From Ruminococcus sp. (GTDB lineage Bacteria; Bacillota; Clostridia; Oscillospirales; Ruminococcaceae): a stretch of DNA of 64,000 bases. The DNA is taken from assembly GCA_017626015.1 (NCBI GenBank), contig JAGAJO010000008.1, forward strand, positions 1 through 64,000, read 5' to 3'. The position numbers and the translations under genes were made by a program. Below the pieces are notes generated by a model. The model did no database searches and was not told the DNA's origin. It worked only from the letters and a program-made list of their open reading frames with translations. How positions within the stretch are numbered: position 1 is the stretch's first letter; each line of letters opens with the position of its first letter. Positions 27,192 through 35,975 of this stretch are shown here, one piece after another.

Positions 27192-27688
27192 CAGATCACG
27201 ATAAGACTTACATGAAAAAGGCGTTGGAGCTTGCAGCGCTGGCAGGGGAGCAGGGCGAGGTACCTGTGGGAGCCGTCGTGGTGAAGAGATCGACGGGAGA
27301 GATCATCGGAAGGGGATTCAACCGGCGTGAATACGGAAAATCTCCGCTGACTCATGCCGAGATCATTGCGATAGACGAGGCAAGCAGGAGGCTGGGCGGC
27401 TGGCGGCTGATAGACTGTGAGCTTTTTGTTACACTGGAGCCTTGTCCCATGTGTGCGGGCGCATTGATAAATTCAAGGATAGAACGGGTGGTTTTCGGAG
27501 CATACGACCCAAAAGCCGGCTCCTGCGGTTCGGTGATAAATCTGTTTGAGCTGCCTTACAATCACAAGCCGGAGGTTTCCGGAGGAGTTCTTGCTGACGA
27601 ATGCGCAGGCATTTTGTCGGGATTTTTCAGGTCGTTAAGAAAAAGCAAGGGCGGAAAAAAATCGGGACTAAATGACAATGATAAGTAA
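27188..27688 (+). CDS. tRNA-specific adenosine deaminase
   Basis: A 166-aa TadA that deaminates the wobble adenosine of tRNA-Arg(ACG) to inosine. It has the cytidine-deaminase-fold zinc site: THAEIIAID (His and catalytic Glu) and EPCPMCAGALINSRIERVVF (two Cys ligands), plus DPKAGSCGSV. The ATG at 27188 overlaps the stop of the CPBP gene. Confidence 0.95.
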   Translation: MTDHDKTYMKKALELAALAGEQGEVPVGAVVVKRSTGEIIGRGFNRREYGKSPLTHAEIIAIDEASRRLGGWRLIDCELFVTLEPCPMCAGALINSRIERVVFGAYDPKAGSCGSVINLFELPYNHKPEVSGGVLADECAGILSGFFRSLRKSKGGKKSGLNDNDK

Positions 27689-27722
27689 AAAGGACTGCCG
27701 TGATTTATAAACGGCAGTCCTT
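27689..27722 (+). terminator. Intrinsic terminator after tadA
   Basis: AGGACTGCCGT pairs with ACGGCAGTCCT, followed by T residues. The same stem (GGACTGCCG/CGGCAGTCC) recurs at 27938-27969, so repeat copy B is bracketed by near-duplicate terminators. Confidence 0.85.
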
Positions 27723-27728
27723 TCAGTT

Positions 27729-27916
27729 TGTAGAAAAACTCCACACGATGCAAACAAGGGGCAGCCCTCTATCGCAGGGCAAATGCCCAAATTCACCCTG
27801 TGCGGAGCTCCTGCGTAGGGGAGTTTCGCTCCTGCGGGAGCGACGAAGGGGCGCTGCCCCCTCGACCCCTGCAAGCGCTCTAGCGCCGCGCTTGAGCCTG
27901 CGCTTTAATTTCCCAA
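27729..27916 (-). repeat. Dispersed intergenic repeat, copy B (inverted)
   Basis: Reads on the minus strand from GGGAAATTAAAGCGCAGGCT to GTGTGGAGTTTTTCTACA. It matches copies A and C along its length, but the internal AAACAGTCC/GGACTGTTT hairpin is replaced by a short GGGCATTTG segment. It separates tadA from recR. Confidence 0.85.
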
Positions 27917-27937
27917 AGGACTTTCCCTATATATTGA

Positions 27938-27969
27938 AAGGACTGCCGCATTAACACGGCAGTCCTTTA
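27938..27969 (-). terminator. Intrinsic terminator after recR
   Basis: AAAGGACTGCCG pairs with CGGCAGTCCTTT around a short AT-rich loop, with T residues in the recR direction. Confidence 0.8.
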
Positions 27970-27971
27970 TT

Positions 27972-28574
27972 TCATATCTCGTTTCTGTTTTCCAAGGCTT
28001 TGTAGAGGGTTATCTCGTCTGCGTATTCAAGCATTCCGCCGATGGGCAGTCCGAAAGCAAGCCTTGTTACCTTTACTCCCAGCGGCTTGAGCAGCTTTGA
28101 AATGTACATTGCCGTTGCTTCGCCCTCAACGGTGGGGTTTGTCGCCATAATGACCTCCTCTACACTGTCACGGGAGATCCTCGACAGAAGCTCCTTTATT
28201 TTGAGCTTATCGGGAGAGACCCCGTCGATAGGAGAAATAAGACCGTGGAGAACATGGTAAACTCCCTTATATTCCTTGGTGCGCTCAAATGCGGAAATAT
28301 CCTTGGGGCTTTCCACCACGCAGACCGTTTTATGATCCCGCCTGTTATCCGCACATACGGGGCAAAGCTCACGGTCGGTGTAGTTCTGACAGCAGGAACA
28401 CAAGTGTACAGTTTTATGTACATTTATTATTGCATGGGCAAATTCCTGCGCCTCGCTGTCGCTCATGGACATAACGTGGTATGCAAGACGCTGAGCTGAT
28501 TTCATGCCTATTCCGGGCAGTCTGGCAAACTGCTCTGCAAGAAGCACAAGGGGGAGAGCATTGGATTCAGCCAT
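27972..28574 (-). CDS. Recombination mediator RecR
   Basis: A 200-aa RecR that loads RecA at gaps with RecF and RecO. Order of parts: helix-hairpin-helix (QFARLPGIGMKSAQRLAYHV), a four-Cys zinc finger (CSCCQNYTDRELCPVC), a Toprim domain (VVESPKDISAFERT, MATNPTVEGEATAMYI) and a C-terminal Walker-B-like segment (VTRLAFGLPIGGMLEYAD). It abuts the ybaB gene with no gap, as is common in Firmicutes. Confidence 0.97.
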   Translation of the reverse strand: MAESNALPLVLLAEQFARLPGIGMKSAQRLAYHVMSMSDSEAQEFAHAIINVHKTVHLCSCCQNYTDRELCPVCADNRRDHKTVCVVESPKDISAFERTKEYKGVYHVLHGLISPIDGVSPDKLKIKELLSRISRDSVEEVIMATNPTVEGEATAMYISKLLKPLGVKVTRLAFGLPIGGMLEYADEITLYKALENRNEI

Positions 28575-28925
28575 TTAGAAAAGTCCCGGGAAGGAAACTC
28601 CGCCTGTGAGCTTCTGCATTTCGGCGTCGCTTACCTCGTCAAGATTTGCAACGGCGGCATTGAATGCGCTCATTATAACGTCCTGGAGAGTCTCAACGTC
28701 TTCGGGATCGACGATCTCGGGCTTGATGTCCAGCTTAAGAACGTTTCTCTTGCCGTTTATGGTGACCTCGACTACTCCGCCGCCTGCTGTGCCGGTGAAC
28801 TCTCTCTGTTCAAGATCAGCCTGGAGAGCCGTGATCTCGTCCTGCATTTTCTGAGCCTGCTTAAGCATCTGATTCATATTGTTTGAGGGGCCTTTGCCCA
28901 TGCCGTTTGGTACTCTTGCTTTCAT
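28575..28925 (-). CDS. YbaB/EbfC nucleoid-associated protein
   Basis: A 116-aa DNA-binding protein of the YbaB/EbfC family. It has the Gly/Asn/Met-rich N-terminus (MGKGPSNNMNQMLKQAQKMQ), a long coiled segment, and the core FTGTAGGGVVEVTINGKRNV followed by IKPEIVDPEDVETLQDVIM. It forms dimers that coat or bend DNA. It lies between dnaX and recR, its usual place. Confidence 0.93.
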   Translation of the reverse strand: MKARVPNGMGKGPSNNMNQMLKQAQKMQDEITALQADLEQREFTGTAGGGVVEVTINGKRNVLKLDIKPEIVDPEDVETLQDVIMSAFNAAVANLDEVSDAEMQKLTGGVSFPGLF

Positions 28926-28943
28926 TGCTATAACTCCTTAAAA

Positions 28944-30569
28944 TTATTTTTTTATTTCAACCTCAATATCAAGCTTTTTAGCCTTTTGCAGCAGCTGATT
29001 GACAGGGTTTTCCGTATCGTCAGGAGGCACGTTTCTGGCTGACTTTACCTTGATAGTGAAGGTTTGTCCGTAATTTTCCTTAAGAACCTCGTTTATGGAC
29101 GCCGCCGCATTTGATTCCTTAAAAAGCTTAAGGAAAAAGTCGTTGTCCACGATGAGGAACAGGGCGTTATTGTGTCTGAACGCCTTGGATCTTTTTAAAA
29201 ATCCGCTTATGGACGGTTCTCTCTGGGAGATCTGCGTCACTACAGAATCCCATTCCTCCATAGGCTTTACATTGCCCGGATCGACCTTATTGAAATCCGG
29301 GTCAGGCTCTCTTAAAGGCTTAGCCGGTTTAGCCTGTCCGGCGGCAGGAGCTGTGTTTTTCGGAGCGGCGGTAGGCTGCGCGCCGTTTTTTAATGCGTTT
29401 TCCAGCTGCTCCAGCCTGCTTCGCAGCGAATTAAGCTCCGCCTCCGACGCTGTGTTCCCTTTGGAAGCGGCCATGCTGCGCCGTGAGATCTTTTCGCTGC
29501 ACAGCTTTATCACGCATATCTCCAGCTCTATCCTTTTAGATGTGCATTTTGCAAACCTTTCGGAGCATTCCTGAAGGATAGATATATTGTCGAGGATCTC
29601 ATCGAGCGTGAGCTTTTCGGATATTGCGCACAGTCTGTCATATTCCTCCGGCAGGCAGGTGATAAGATCTCTGCCCTTGTCAACGGTAGAAACCAGCATA
29701 ACGTTACGCATCTGCTCCAGCAATTCTCCTGCAAGTACCTTAAGATCCTTTGACATTTCATACAGCCTGTTGACTATCTGCAAAGCCGCCGCAGCGTTTT
29801 TATCTGAGATCGCTTCGAGGATATCGAAAAGATAATCTCTTCCTGCGATCCCTGAAGCCTGAGAAACGGTGGCAACGGTAATATCGTTATTGAAAGCCAC
29901 GCACTGATCCATAAGCGAGAGAGCGTCACGCATACCTCCGTCGGAGAGACGGGCGATAAGACCTGCGGCGTCCTCATGGAGCGTAAAGCCCTCCTTATCG
30001 GCGATATACATAAGCCTGGCGACGATGTCCTCGGTTTTTATGCGGTTGAAATCAAAGTGCTGGCATCGGGAAACTATAGTGGCGGGGACCTTGTGTATCT
30101 CCGTAGTGGCAAGTATGAACTTGACATGGGGAGGAGGCTCCTCCATAGTTTTGAGCAGCGCATTGAACGCTCCCACAGAAAGCATATGGACCTCGTCTAT
30201 GATATAGATCTTATATCTGCACATCTCAGGGGTGAACATAACGCCCTCCCGAAGCTCTCTTATATCGTTGACGCTGGCGTTGGAGGCGGCGTCTATCTCG
30301 ATTATATCAGCAAGAGAGCCGTTATCCGCAGCCTTACAGATATCGCATTCGAGGCACGGCTCGCCGTCATGAGGGTTGCGGCAGTTGACAGCCTTTGCGA
30401 AAATTCTTGCACAGGTGGTTTTACCTGTACCTCTTGAACCTGTAAAAAGATAGGCATGAGCGGTTTTCCCGCTTACGATCTGATTCTTCAGCGTAGTGGT
30501 GATGTGCGGCTGAGAAACGACGTCGTCAAAGGATCTTGGACGCCACTTTCTGTATAATGCCTGATACAA
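28944..30569 (-). CDS. DNA polymerase III subunit gamma/tau
   Basis: A 541-aa clamp-loader ATPase. After YQALYRKWRPRSFDDVVSQP come Walker A (FTGSRGTGKTTCARIFAKA), a four-Cys zinc site (CRNPHDGEPCLECDIC), Walker B (IIDEVHMLS), and the SRC box (ATIVSRCQHFDF). The C-terminal part from about 365 is the tau-like extension, with a Pro/Ala linker. The start is taken as TTG at 30569, with AAGGGGTGAT just upstream; longer readings would run into the SRP RNA gene. Confidence 0.95.
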   Translation of the reverse strand: MYQALYRKWRPRSFDDVVSQPHITTTLKNQIVSGKTAHAYLFTGSRGTGKTTCARIFAKAVNCRNPHDGEPCLECDICKAADNGSLADIIEIDAASNASVNDIRELREGVMFTPEMCRYKIYIIDEVHMLSVGAFNALLKTMEEPPPHVKFILATTEIHKVPATIVSRCQHFDFNRIKTEDIVARLMYIADKEGFTLHEDAAGLIARLSDGGMRDALSLMDQCVAFNNDITVATVSQASGIAGRDYLFDILEAISDKNAAAALQIVNRLYEMSKDLKVLAGELLEQMRNVMLVSTVDKGRDLITCLPEEYDRLCAISEKLTLDEILDNISILQECSERFAKCTSKRIELEICVIKLCSEKISRRSMAASKGNTASEAELNSLRSRLEQLENALKNGAQPTAAPKNTAPAAGQAKPAKPLREPDPDFNKVDPGNVKPMEEWDSVVTQISQREPSISGFLKRSKAFRHNNALFLIVDNDFFLKLFKESNAAASINEVLKENYGQTFTIKVKSARNVPPDDTENPVNQLLQKAKKLDIEVEIKK

Positions 30570-30592
30570 CTGATCACCCCTTAAAATAAAAT

Positions 30593-30725
30593 CAATCCGA
30601 CATATAGGCGTGCAGGCGAAACTGTAACACACGAAACAGACCGCTTAATGCTGCTCGGTTCCCCGCCTGACATGGTTCACAGCGTTTCATTGTACAGGAC
30701 CCGCACACCTATATCTCGGATTGAT
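30593..30725 (-). ncRNA. Signal recognition particle RNA
   Basis: Read on the minus strand. The ends pair over about 22 bases (AATCCGAGATATAGG... with CCTATATGTCGGATT). The apical domain carries the universal SRP signature: TGAACCATGTCAGG, then GGGGAACCGAGCAGCATTAAG. It is immediately upstream of dnaX, a frequent arrangement in clostridia. It guides Ffh to signal peptides on ribosomes. Ends are approximate. Confidence 0.92.
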
Positions 30726-30885
30726 GAGGAACATATTCCGAAACATACTTTTACTGTACTTTGGATTACCAAGGTACTTAATCATTATACCACACTTTGT
30801 TCAGGATTTCAAGTATTTTTTTGAAAAAAATTAAAAAACGCACAAAAAACTGCGGACGTCAGCCGGCGTCCGCAGAAAAATAAAC

Positions 30886-31770
30886 TTAGTTGATCGAAAA
30901 CAGAAAATCGATCTCTCCGAAATTGAATGCAACGGGAATGCAGAAAGCAGCTTTGTCAAATGTGATCTTATTATTGATGATCGACCTCTGGGGAGTCATT
31001 GAAAGCTCTACGCCCTGCTCGTTGGATTCGTTTACTGCAAACAGACCGTTGGTAACGTTAAGGAACTCTCCGACAGTTTCGTTTACGAAATCATCGATAT
31101 TTCCGAATGTCTCGCCTGCAAATTTCCTTGCAAATTCTATGTACTCGTCTTTATCTGCGGCAATACAGGTAACAGCGGACAGATCTCCGATAATTTTCTG
31201 TTCTATAAGATATTTTGCGTCGAACTCACGCACCATAAAGGATTCCAGCGGAGTAAAATCGCTGCCGATAAACCTGATTATATTTTTAAACAGCATGGTG
31301 ACATAGTTTGTGAGTACCCGTGCGTTTTCAGCCTTTTCAAGATGATAGAAGTCGGAAACCACCTTAACGGCATTTTCAGATCTGCCGCCGTTGAGATCAT
31401 TTTCCGAAAGCTGATAGCTTTTCTTATAGTCATTGATAGCCTTTTCAAATTCCGCATTGGAAAGAGCGCCGTTATTTACCAGAGTCTGCCCCAGAATAAG
31501 ATATTCCGTAGGCTGCTGTGCGAGAAGCTTGTCGACCTGAGCGGCGGTGATATAGCCAAGCTCTACCGCCAAGTCGCCGAAACGCTTATCCACGCTTTGC
31601 TGGGTCACGTTTACGTGCTCTACCTGTTCCGCCGTCATAAGTCCGGCATTTATGGCAAGCACGCCGAGCCTCATCCTTGTGTTGCTTTTATCCTCGAATG
31701 CCTGAGTAAGATCTGCGGCGGAAACAAGCTTTTTATTAAGAAGATATCCTCCGAAAAACTGTGCAAACAT
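30886..31770 (-). CDS. MshEN-like domain fused to a CheX-type phosphatase domain
   Basis: A 294-aa protein. Residues about 1-100 contain two MshEN/GspE-N-type repeats (MRLGVLAINAGLMTAEQVEH, FGDLAVELGYITAAQVDKLL), a fold that in other proteins binds cyclic di-GMP or mediates assembly. From about 150 the protein resembles CheX/CheC phosphatases (GNIDDFVNETVGEFLNVTNG), with the Glu and Asn expected on the active helix. CheX removes phosphate from CheY-like regulators, and the gene directly follows one. A phosphatase for that regulator is likely. No chemotaxis or kinase genes are in the window. Confidence 0.75.
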   Translation of the reverse strand: MFAQFFGGYLLNKKLVSAADLTQAFEDKSNTRMRLGVLAINAGLMTAEQVEHVNVTQQSVDKRFGDLAVELGYITAAQVDKLLAQQPTEYLILGQTLVNNGALSNAEFEKAINDYKKSYQLSENDLNGGRSENAVKVVSDFYHLEKAENARVLTNYVTMLFKNIIRFIGSDFTPLESFMVREFDAKYLIEQKIIGDLSAVTCIAADKDEYIEFARKFAGETFGNIDDFVNETVGEFLNVTNGLFAVNESNEQGVELSMTPQRSIINNKITFDKAAFCIPVAFNFGEIDFLFSIN

Positions 31771-32151
31771 TTACAGTACCCCCTTAGCGGCGTTTTCAAG
31801 AATAGTTTTTGCGTCGTCATCGGCGATCGGTTTCTGAAGAAAATCGGCAGCGCCCGCCTTGAGAGCCTCCTTAAGATGTCCCTGAGTACCTACCGACGAA
31901 GCCATAACTATCTTGGCATCAGGGTTGATAGCCATTATTTCCTTAAGAGCGTCTATTCCCGTGATCTTTGGCATGATGATATCCATAAACACAACATCCG
32001 GCTGATGCTCCTTATATTTTTCAACAGCCTCCTCGCCGTCTGCCGCTTCAAATATATCCTTTACCCCAAACGAAGAAAGCGTCATATTAAGCTTTTTTCT
32101 TGCAAACATAGAGTCATCGCAAATCAAAACCTTTAAATCCTGAACAACCAT
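31771..32151 (-). CDS. Single-domain CheY-like response regulator
   Basis: A 126-aa receiver domain without an output domain. Acidic pair Asp12-Asp13 (LICDDSMFARK), phospho-acceptor Asp57 (VVFMDIIMPKITG), the switch Ser in VMASSVG and Lys in FLQKPI are all present. The start at 32151 follows AGGGAGG. The next gene, a CheX-like phosphatase, begins at the base after its stop. The partner kinase is not in the window. Confidence 0.92.
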   Translation of the reverse strand: MVVQDLKVLICDDSMFARKKLNMTLSSFGVKDIFEAADGEEAVEKYKEHQPDVVFMDIIMPKITGIDALKEIMAINPDAKIVMASSVGTQGHLKEALKAGAADFLQKPIADDDAKTILENAAKGVL

Positions 32152-32201
32152 TATGAAATCCTCCCTTTCACAAAGAGCCGAGAGCAACTTTGTCTTTATC
32201 T

Positions 32202-32230
32202 ATTTTATCATATTTCAGCTGAGAAATCAA
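32202..32230 (-). promoter_or_regulatory. Promoter of the CheY-CheX pair
   Basis: Minus-strand TTGATT (32230-32225) and TAAAAT (32207-32202) with a 17-base spacer. Confidence 0.6.
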
Positions 32231-32299
32231 CAGCTATTTGTGTATTTTTTATAGTGATTATGCATAAATTTTTGCAAGAAAATTTTTGACAGTTCAATC

Positions 32300-32328
32300 T
32301 TGACAATTAATAGGTAATGTGATATAAT
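32300..32328 (+). promoter_or_regulatory. Promoter of tRNA-Leu
   Basis: TTGACA (32300-32305) and TATAAT (32323-32328), perfect boxes with a 17-base spacer, 13 bases before the tRNA. Confidence 0.88.
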
Positions 32329-32341
32329 ATTTAAGATAATT

Positions 32342-32428
32342 GCCGGTGTGGTGGAATTGGCAGACGCGCGGGACTCAAAATCCCGTTCTGGCAACAGAGT
32401 GCGGGTTCGACCCCCGCCACCGGCACCA
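32342..32428 (+). tRNA. tRNA-Leu (anticodon CAA)
   Basis: The acceptor stem GCCGGTG/CACCGGC, a long variable arm of the leucine type, T arm GCGGG-TTCGACC-CCCGC and an encoded CCA are visible. The anticodon stem-loop CGGGA-CTCAAAA-TCCCG gives CAA, which reads UUG. Confidence 0.96.
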
Positions 32429-32460
32429 TATTGGCGGTATCAAATGGATATTTACTGTGA

Positions 32461-32487
32461 ATGCCCGTATTTACGGGCGTTTTTTAT
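32461..32487 (+). terminator. Intrinsic terminator after tRNA-Leu
   Basis: TGCCCGTA pairs with TACGGGCG around TT, followed by six T residues. Confidence 0.85.
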
Positions 32488-32621
32488 GCTAGTGATAAAT
32501 ATGCAGATGTTTTATGGGGTATGAAACAGAATGAAAAGAATAGCGGCTATGATTTGTGTACGGAAAATGCGGTCGTACCGCAGTGAATTTCTTTGGAGGA
32601 AAAGATTTTTTGATTTACCTA

Positions 32622-32650
32622 TTGCATTTTCGGAAAAAGTATGATATAAT
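32622..32650 (+). promoter_or_regulatory. Promoter of secG
   Basis: TTGCAT (32622-32627) and TATAAT (32645-32650) with a 17-base spacer. Confidence 0.75.
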
Positions 32651-32688
32651 GATTTAAAATGTTTATTTTATGCTTTGGAGGGTAAACT

Positions 32689-32943
32689 ATGTCAGGTATT
32701 GAAATTGCTGCGGGCGTTCTGCTTGCTGTTGCGAGTATCATAATCATTCTCGTTGTGTTGGTTCAGGAATCAAAGGATCAGGGTCTTACTTCTGCTATCG
32801 GCGGAGGATATAACGATTCGTTTTACGGCAAAAACACGGGAAATACCCGTGACGCCAAGCTGAACAGACTTACAAAGATCTGTGCGGTCATTCTTTTTGT
32901 GATAACGCTGGCTGTAAGTATTCTGCATCAGGTCATGAATTAA
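32689..32943 (+). CDS. Preprotein translocase subunit SecG
   Basis: An 84-aa protein with two hydrophobic segments (about 5-27 and 60-80) joined by a polar loop with QESKDQGLTSAIGG, the conserved SecG hallmark. It assists SecYE in protein export. GGAGGG precedes the ATG. The order tRNA-Leu, secG, rnr is common in Firmicutes, here with a GNAT gene inserted before rnr. Confidence 0.93.
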   Translation: MSGIEIAAGVLLAVASIIIILVVLVQESKDQGLTSAIGGGYNDSFYGKNTGNTRDAKLNRLTKICAVILFVITLAVSILHQVMN

Positions 32944-32955
32944 ATGCAATAACGT

Positions 32956-32986
32956 TTAGCCCTGCGGTTTCAGCAGGGCTTTTTCA
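32956..32986 (+). terminator. Intrinsic terminator after secG
   Basis: AGCCCTGC pairs with GCAGGGCT, followed by five T residues. Confidence 0.85.
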
Positions 32987-33045
32987 TTAGCCGCCGGACA
33001 GCGTTTAAGGCGTATCGGCTTGAAATTCTATGCGGGGTGTGTAAA

Positions 33046-33822
33046 ATGTTTTGTGCTGACGGTATTGCGGACAAGCTGTATCCGTTTTTTGAGAATTTTG
33101 AGGACTCGGTGCTGAATTCCTTTTTCGAGGGTCTGTACGGCAGCGCTTATTGTGACGATCCTGTATCTCCGTCGGCGGCTGTGATCGTTTCGGGGGATTT
33201 TTATTTCTGTGCGGGAGACGTTTCCTTTGCGGAAAGCGCAGTTAAGCTGGCACAGGGCAACAGGTACGCTACCTTTATGCCTGAAAATGAGAAATGGGCG
33301 AAGGCTCTTGCGGAGGCTGACGGACGGCTTTTTATCACAAAGCGTTTTCGCACAAGGCTCCCCGGGAGAGGCTTTGATCCGGAGGTCCTTAAAGGCTATG
33401 CAGGAGGAATTTTACAGTATCCCGGATATAAGCTTGAACCGATAAACGAGGTATACTATAATAAAGCGAAGGAGCAGGACTGGTCTGCGGCGTTTACGTC
33501 AAATTTCAGAAGCTGGGAGGAATTTGACCGCAGGGCGTTCGGCTTTGTGATAACCCATAACGGGGAGATAATCAGCGGAATGTCCTGCTATACTGTGTAC
33601 AGCAGGGGAGTGGAGATAGAGGTCGCAACAGATGAAAGATACAGGCTTAAAGGTCTTGCAAAGATCTGCGGCGGGGCTTTTCTTACGGAATGCCTGCATA
33701 GAGGACTTATTCCCCATTGGGACGCACGAAATGAAACGTCCCTTGCCATAGCGGAGAAAATGGGATTTGAATTTAAGGAAAGCTATACTGCGCTGGAATA
33801 TGATCAGAAATATTTTGTATAA
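33046..33822 (+). CDS. GNAT-family N-acetyltransferase
   Basis: A 258-aa protein with an N-terminal domain of about 130 residues and a C-terminal GNAT fold: IISGMSCYTVYSRGVEIEVA (strand pair), TDERYRLKGLAKICGGAFLT for the acetyl-CoA loop, HWDARNETSLAIAEKMGFEF for the last motif. It resembles the two-domain GNAT proteins of Firmicutes whose substrates are unknown. The ATG at 33046 fits the GGGG site better than the GTG at 33037. It lies 22 bases before rnr and is probably co-transcribed. Confidence 0.8.
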   Translation: MFCADGIADKLYPFFENFEDSVLNSFFEGLYGSAYCDDPVSPSAAVIVSGDFYFCAGDVSFAESAVKLAQGNRYATFMPENEKWAKALAEADGRLFITKRFRTRLPGRGFDPEVLKGYAGGILQYPGYKLEPINEVYYNKAKEQDWSAAFTSNFRSWEEFDRRAFGFVITHNGEIISGMSCYTVYSRGVEIEVATDERYRLKGLAKICGGAFLTECLHRGLIPHWDARNETSLAIAEKMGFEFKESYTALEYDQKYFV

Positions 33823-33844
33823 AAGGCATTAAGAAAGGACTAAT

Positions 33845-35968
33845 ATGAAAACAGATTACAGAAAAATGATATACGAAAAGCTCAAAAGATCGGGTAAAAA
33901 GCCCGTTACCTTCAAGGAGCTTACAAAGGCGTGCAGGAAAAAGAAATTCGATTTTGAAAAATTCGTGCAGACCGTGGATAAAATGAAGGAGGACGGCAGT
34001 ATCTCGGAGGGGAAGTACGGCTTTACTCTTACGGATATGAAAAAGCTGAAAAAATGCGAGGTCACAAGGCTGCACAAAAGCTTCGGCTTTGTAAAAAATG
34101 TCTATACCGGAGAGGAGATCTTTATACCGGGGAAAAGGCTTATGGGCGCAATGCCGAAGGATACGGTGCTTGTAAGGATAACCGAAGGCAGTGGAGAATC
34201 CCCCGAGGGAGAGGTAGTGAGGATCGTCAGCGAGGGCTTTAACAGGTTCACAGGCGAGATCGTAAGCGAATTCGGGAAGCTTAAAATAGTGCCGGATACA
34301 CTGTCAAAGTATGCTCTTGCCTTTGACAATCCGTTTATGCTGGAGCTGCATGAGGGGGACAAGGCGGTAGCGGAGATCACCGAAAGGGGAGAGCGGCACT
34401 CCGAGTACAGGTGCAGCATAGTTTCCTGCTGCGGAAGCTCCTTAAAAGCCGCTTCCTGCGCTATGAGCGTGCTGGAGCTGTACGGACTTACCCCGGTTTT
34501 TCCCGCAGAGGTCATTTTTGAGGCAAAGTCGGTGTCGGAGCAAAAGGTCTCCGCTGAAATATCAAAGCGTCTGGATCTCAGGGACAAGCCTGTTTTCACC
34601 ATAGACGGCGCTGACACAAAGGATATAGACGATGCGATATCGGTTGAAAAAACCAATGACGGATATTTGCTGGGAGTTCACATTGCAGACGTTTCCCATT
34701 ACGTTAAGCCCAAGTCTGCGCTGGACAACGAAGCATTTAAAAGAGGCACCAGCGTTTACTATGCAAACCGTGTTATACCCATGCTGCCTAAGGAGCTTTC
34801 CAACGGTATTTGCTCCCTTAATCCCCAGGAGGACAGGCTTGCGTTTTCCTGTTTGTGCGATCTGGACAGGGACGGTAATATAACGTCATACAGGTTTGCA
34901 AAATCAGTGATACGCTCTCGTGTCAAAGGAGTTTATTCGGAGATAAACGATCTGCTTGACGGATACAATTCAAAGGAGAGCTGTGAAAAGTACGCCGATG
35001 TCCTTGAATGCCTTCCGCTGATGAAGGAGCTGGCGGATATCCTTGCACGCAAAAAGCTTGCCAGAGGAGCTCCTCAGCTGGAGACTGCCGAGAGCAAGCT
35101 TATCATTGACGAGCGTGACGTATGCGTGGGGGTGGTTCCAAGAAAGCGGGGATACAGCGAGGAAATGATAGAGGATTTTATGCTTACCGCCAACGAATGC
35201 GCAGCGAGATTCGGTTTGGAAAACGGTCTGCCTTTTGTGTACAGGGTCCACGAGCCGCCATCTCCGGAAAAGCTGGAGGGGCTTAAGGAGATACTTGCCA
35301 AGCTTGACGTTCAGTATGTTCTTGGGGATTCCGCAAAGCCTGCGGACATGGCTGAGATACTGAAGCGTACCAAGGGCACCGATATTGAGATGATAATGAA
35401 CAGCGTTGTTCTGCGGAGTATGTCAAAGGCAAGGTACGACAGCGAACCGCTGGGACATTTCGGACTGGTTCTGGACGACTATGCGCATTTCACCTCACCT
35501 ATAAGACGATATCCGGATCTTGCGATACACCGCATCATGTCGGATTTTCTGGAGGGCGTATCAGCGGAGGAATGCCGCACCAGATTCAATAAATTCGTGT
35601 ATGCCGCAGCTAAGCAGTCATCTGAAACGGAGCTGACCGCCATGCAGGTGGAGCGCAGCTGTGAGGACTGCTACAAGGCTGAGTATATGAGCGGAAAAAC
35701 AGGGGAGATATTTACCGGCAGAATAACCTCGGTAACGGATTTCGGTATGTTTGTACAGCTCCCCGACACCTGCGAGGGACTTGTCCACACTGACAGTCTG
35801 GGGGAGGGCTATTACGAATCCGACGGCATGACATATCTTAAAAATTTCAGCACGGGGGACGAATACCGTGTGGGCGACGAGATCGCAGTAAGGGTGATAA
35901 ACGCCAACGTCAACTCTGGCAAGATAGATTTCGAGCCTGCCGAAAGGGATCTGTACGAGGGACTGTAG
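33845..35968 (+). CDS. Ribonuclease R
   Basis: A 707-aa 3'-5' exoribonuclease. Domains: N-terminal winged helix (about 5-60), two cold-shock-like domains, the RNB catalytic domain from about 250 with FTIDGADTKDIDDAISVE (Mg2+-binding Asp cluster), HFTSPIRRYPDLAIHRIM, and a C-terminal S1 domain (GEIFTGRITSVTDFGMFVQL). It degrades structured RNA and acts in rRNA and tmRNA quality control. AAAGGAC precedes the ATG. Confidence 0.95.
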   Translation: MKTDYRKMIYEKLKRSGKKPVTFKELTKACRKKKFDFEKFVQTVDKMKEDGSISEGKYGFTLTDMKKLKKCEVTRLHKSFGFVKNVYTGEEIFIPGKRLMGAMPKDTVLVRITEGSGESPEGEVVRIVSEGFNRFTGEIVSEFGKLKIVPDTLSKYALAFDNPFMLELHEGDKAVAEITERGERHSEYRCSIVSCCGSSLKAASCAMSVLELYGLTPVFPAEVIFEAKSVSEQKVSAEISKRLDLRDKPVFTIDGADTKDIDDAISVEKTNDGYLLGVHIADVSHYVKPKSALDNEAFKRGTSVYYANRVIPMLPKELSNGICSLNPQEDRLAFSCLCDLDRDGNITSYRFAKSVIRSRVKGVYSEINDLLDGYNSKESCEKYADVLECLPLMKELADILARKKLARGAPQLETAESKLIIDERDVCVGVVPRKRGYSEEMIEDFMLTANECAARFGLENGLPFVYRVHEPPSPEKLEGLKEILAKLDVQYVLGDSAKPADMAEILKRTKGTDIEMIMNSVVLRSMSKARYDSEPLGHFGLVLDDYAHFTSPIRRYPDLAIHRIMSDFLEGVSAEECRTRFNKFVYAAAKQSSETELTAMQVERSCEDCYKAEYMSGKTGEIFTGRITSVTDFGMFVQLPDTCEGLVHTDSLGEGYYESDGMTYLKNFSTGDEYRVGDEIAVRVINANVNSGKIDFEPAERDLYEGL

Positions 35969-35975
35969 AGTAAAA

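Noticed and set aside
30570-30632. Longer DnaX N-terminus
   Set aside because: It would overlap the end of the SRP RNA gene, and the canonical YQALYRKWRP start is preceded by a good ribosome site at the TTG 30569.
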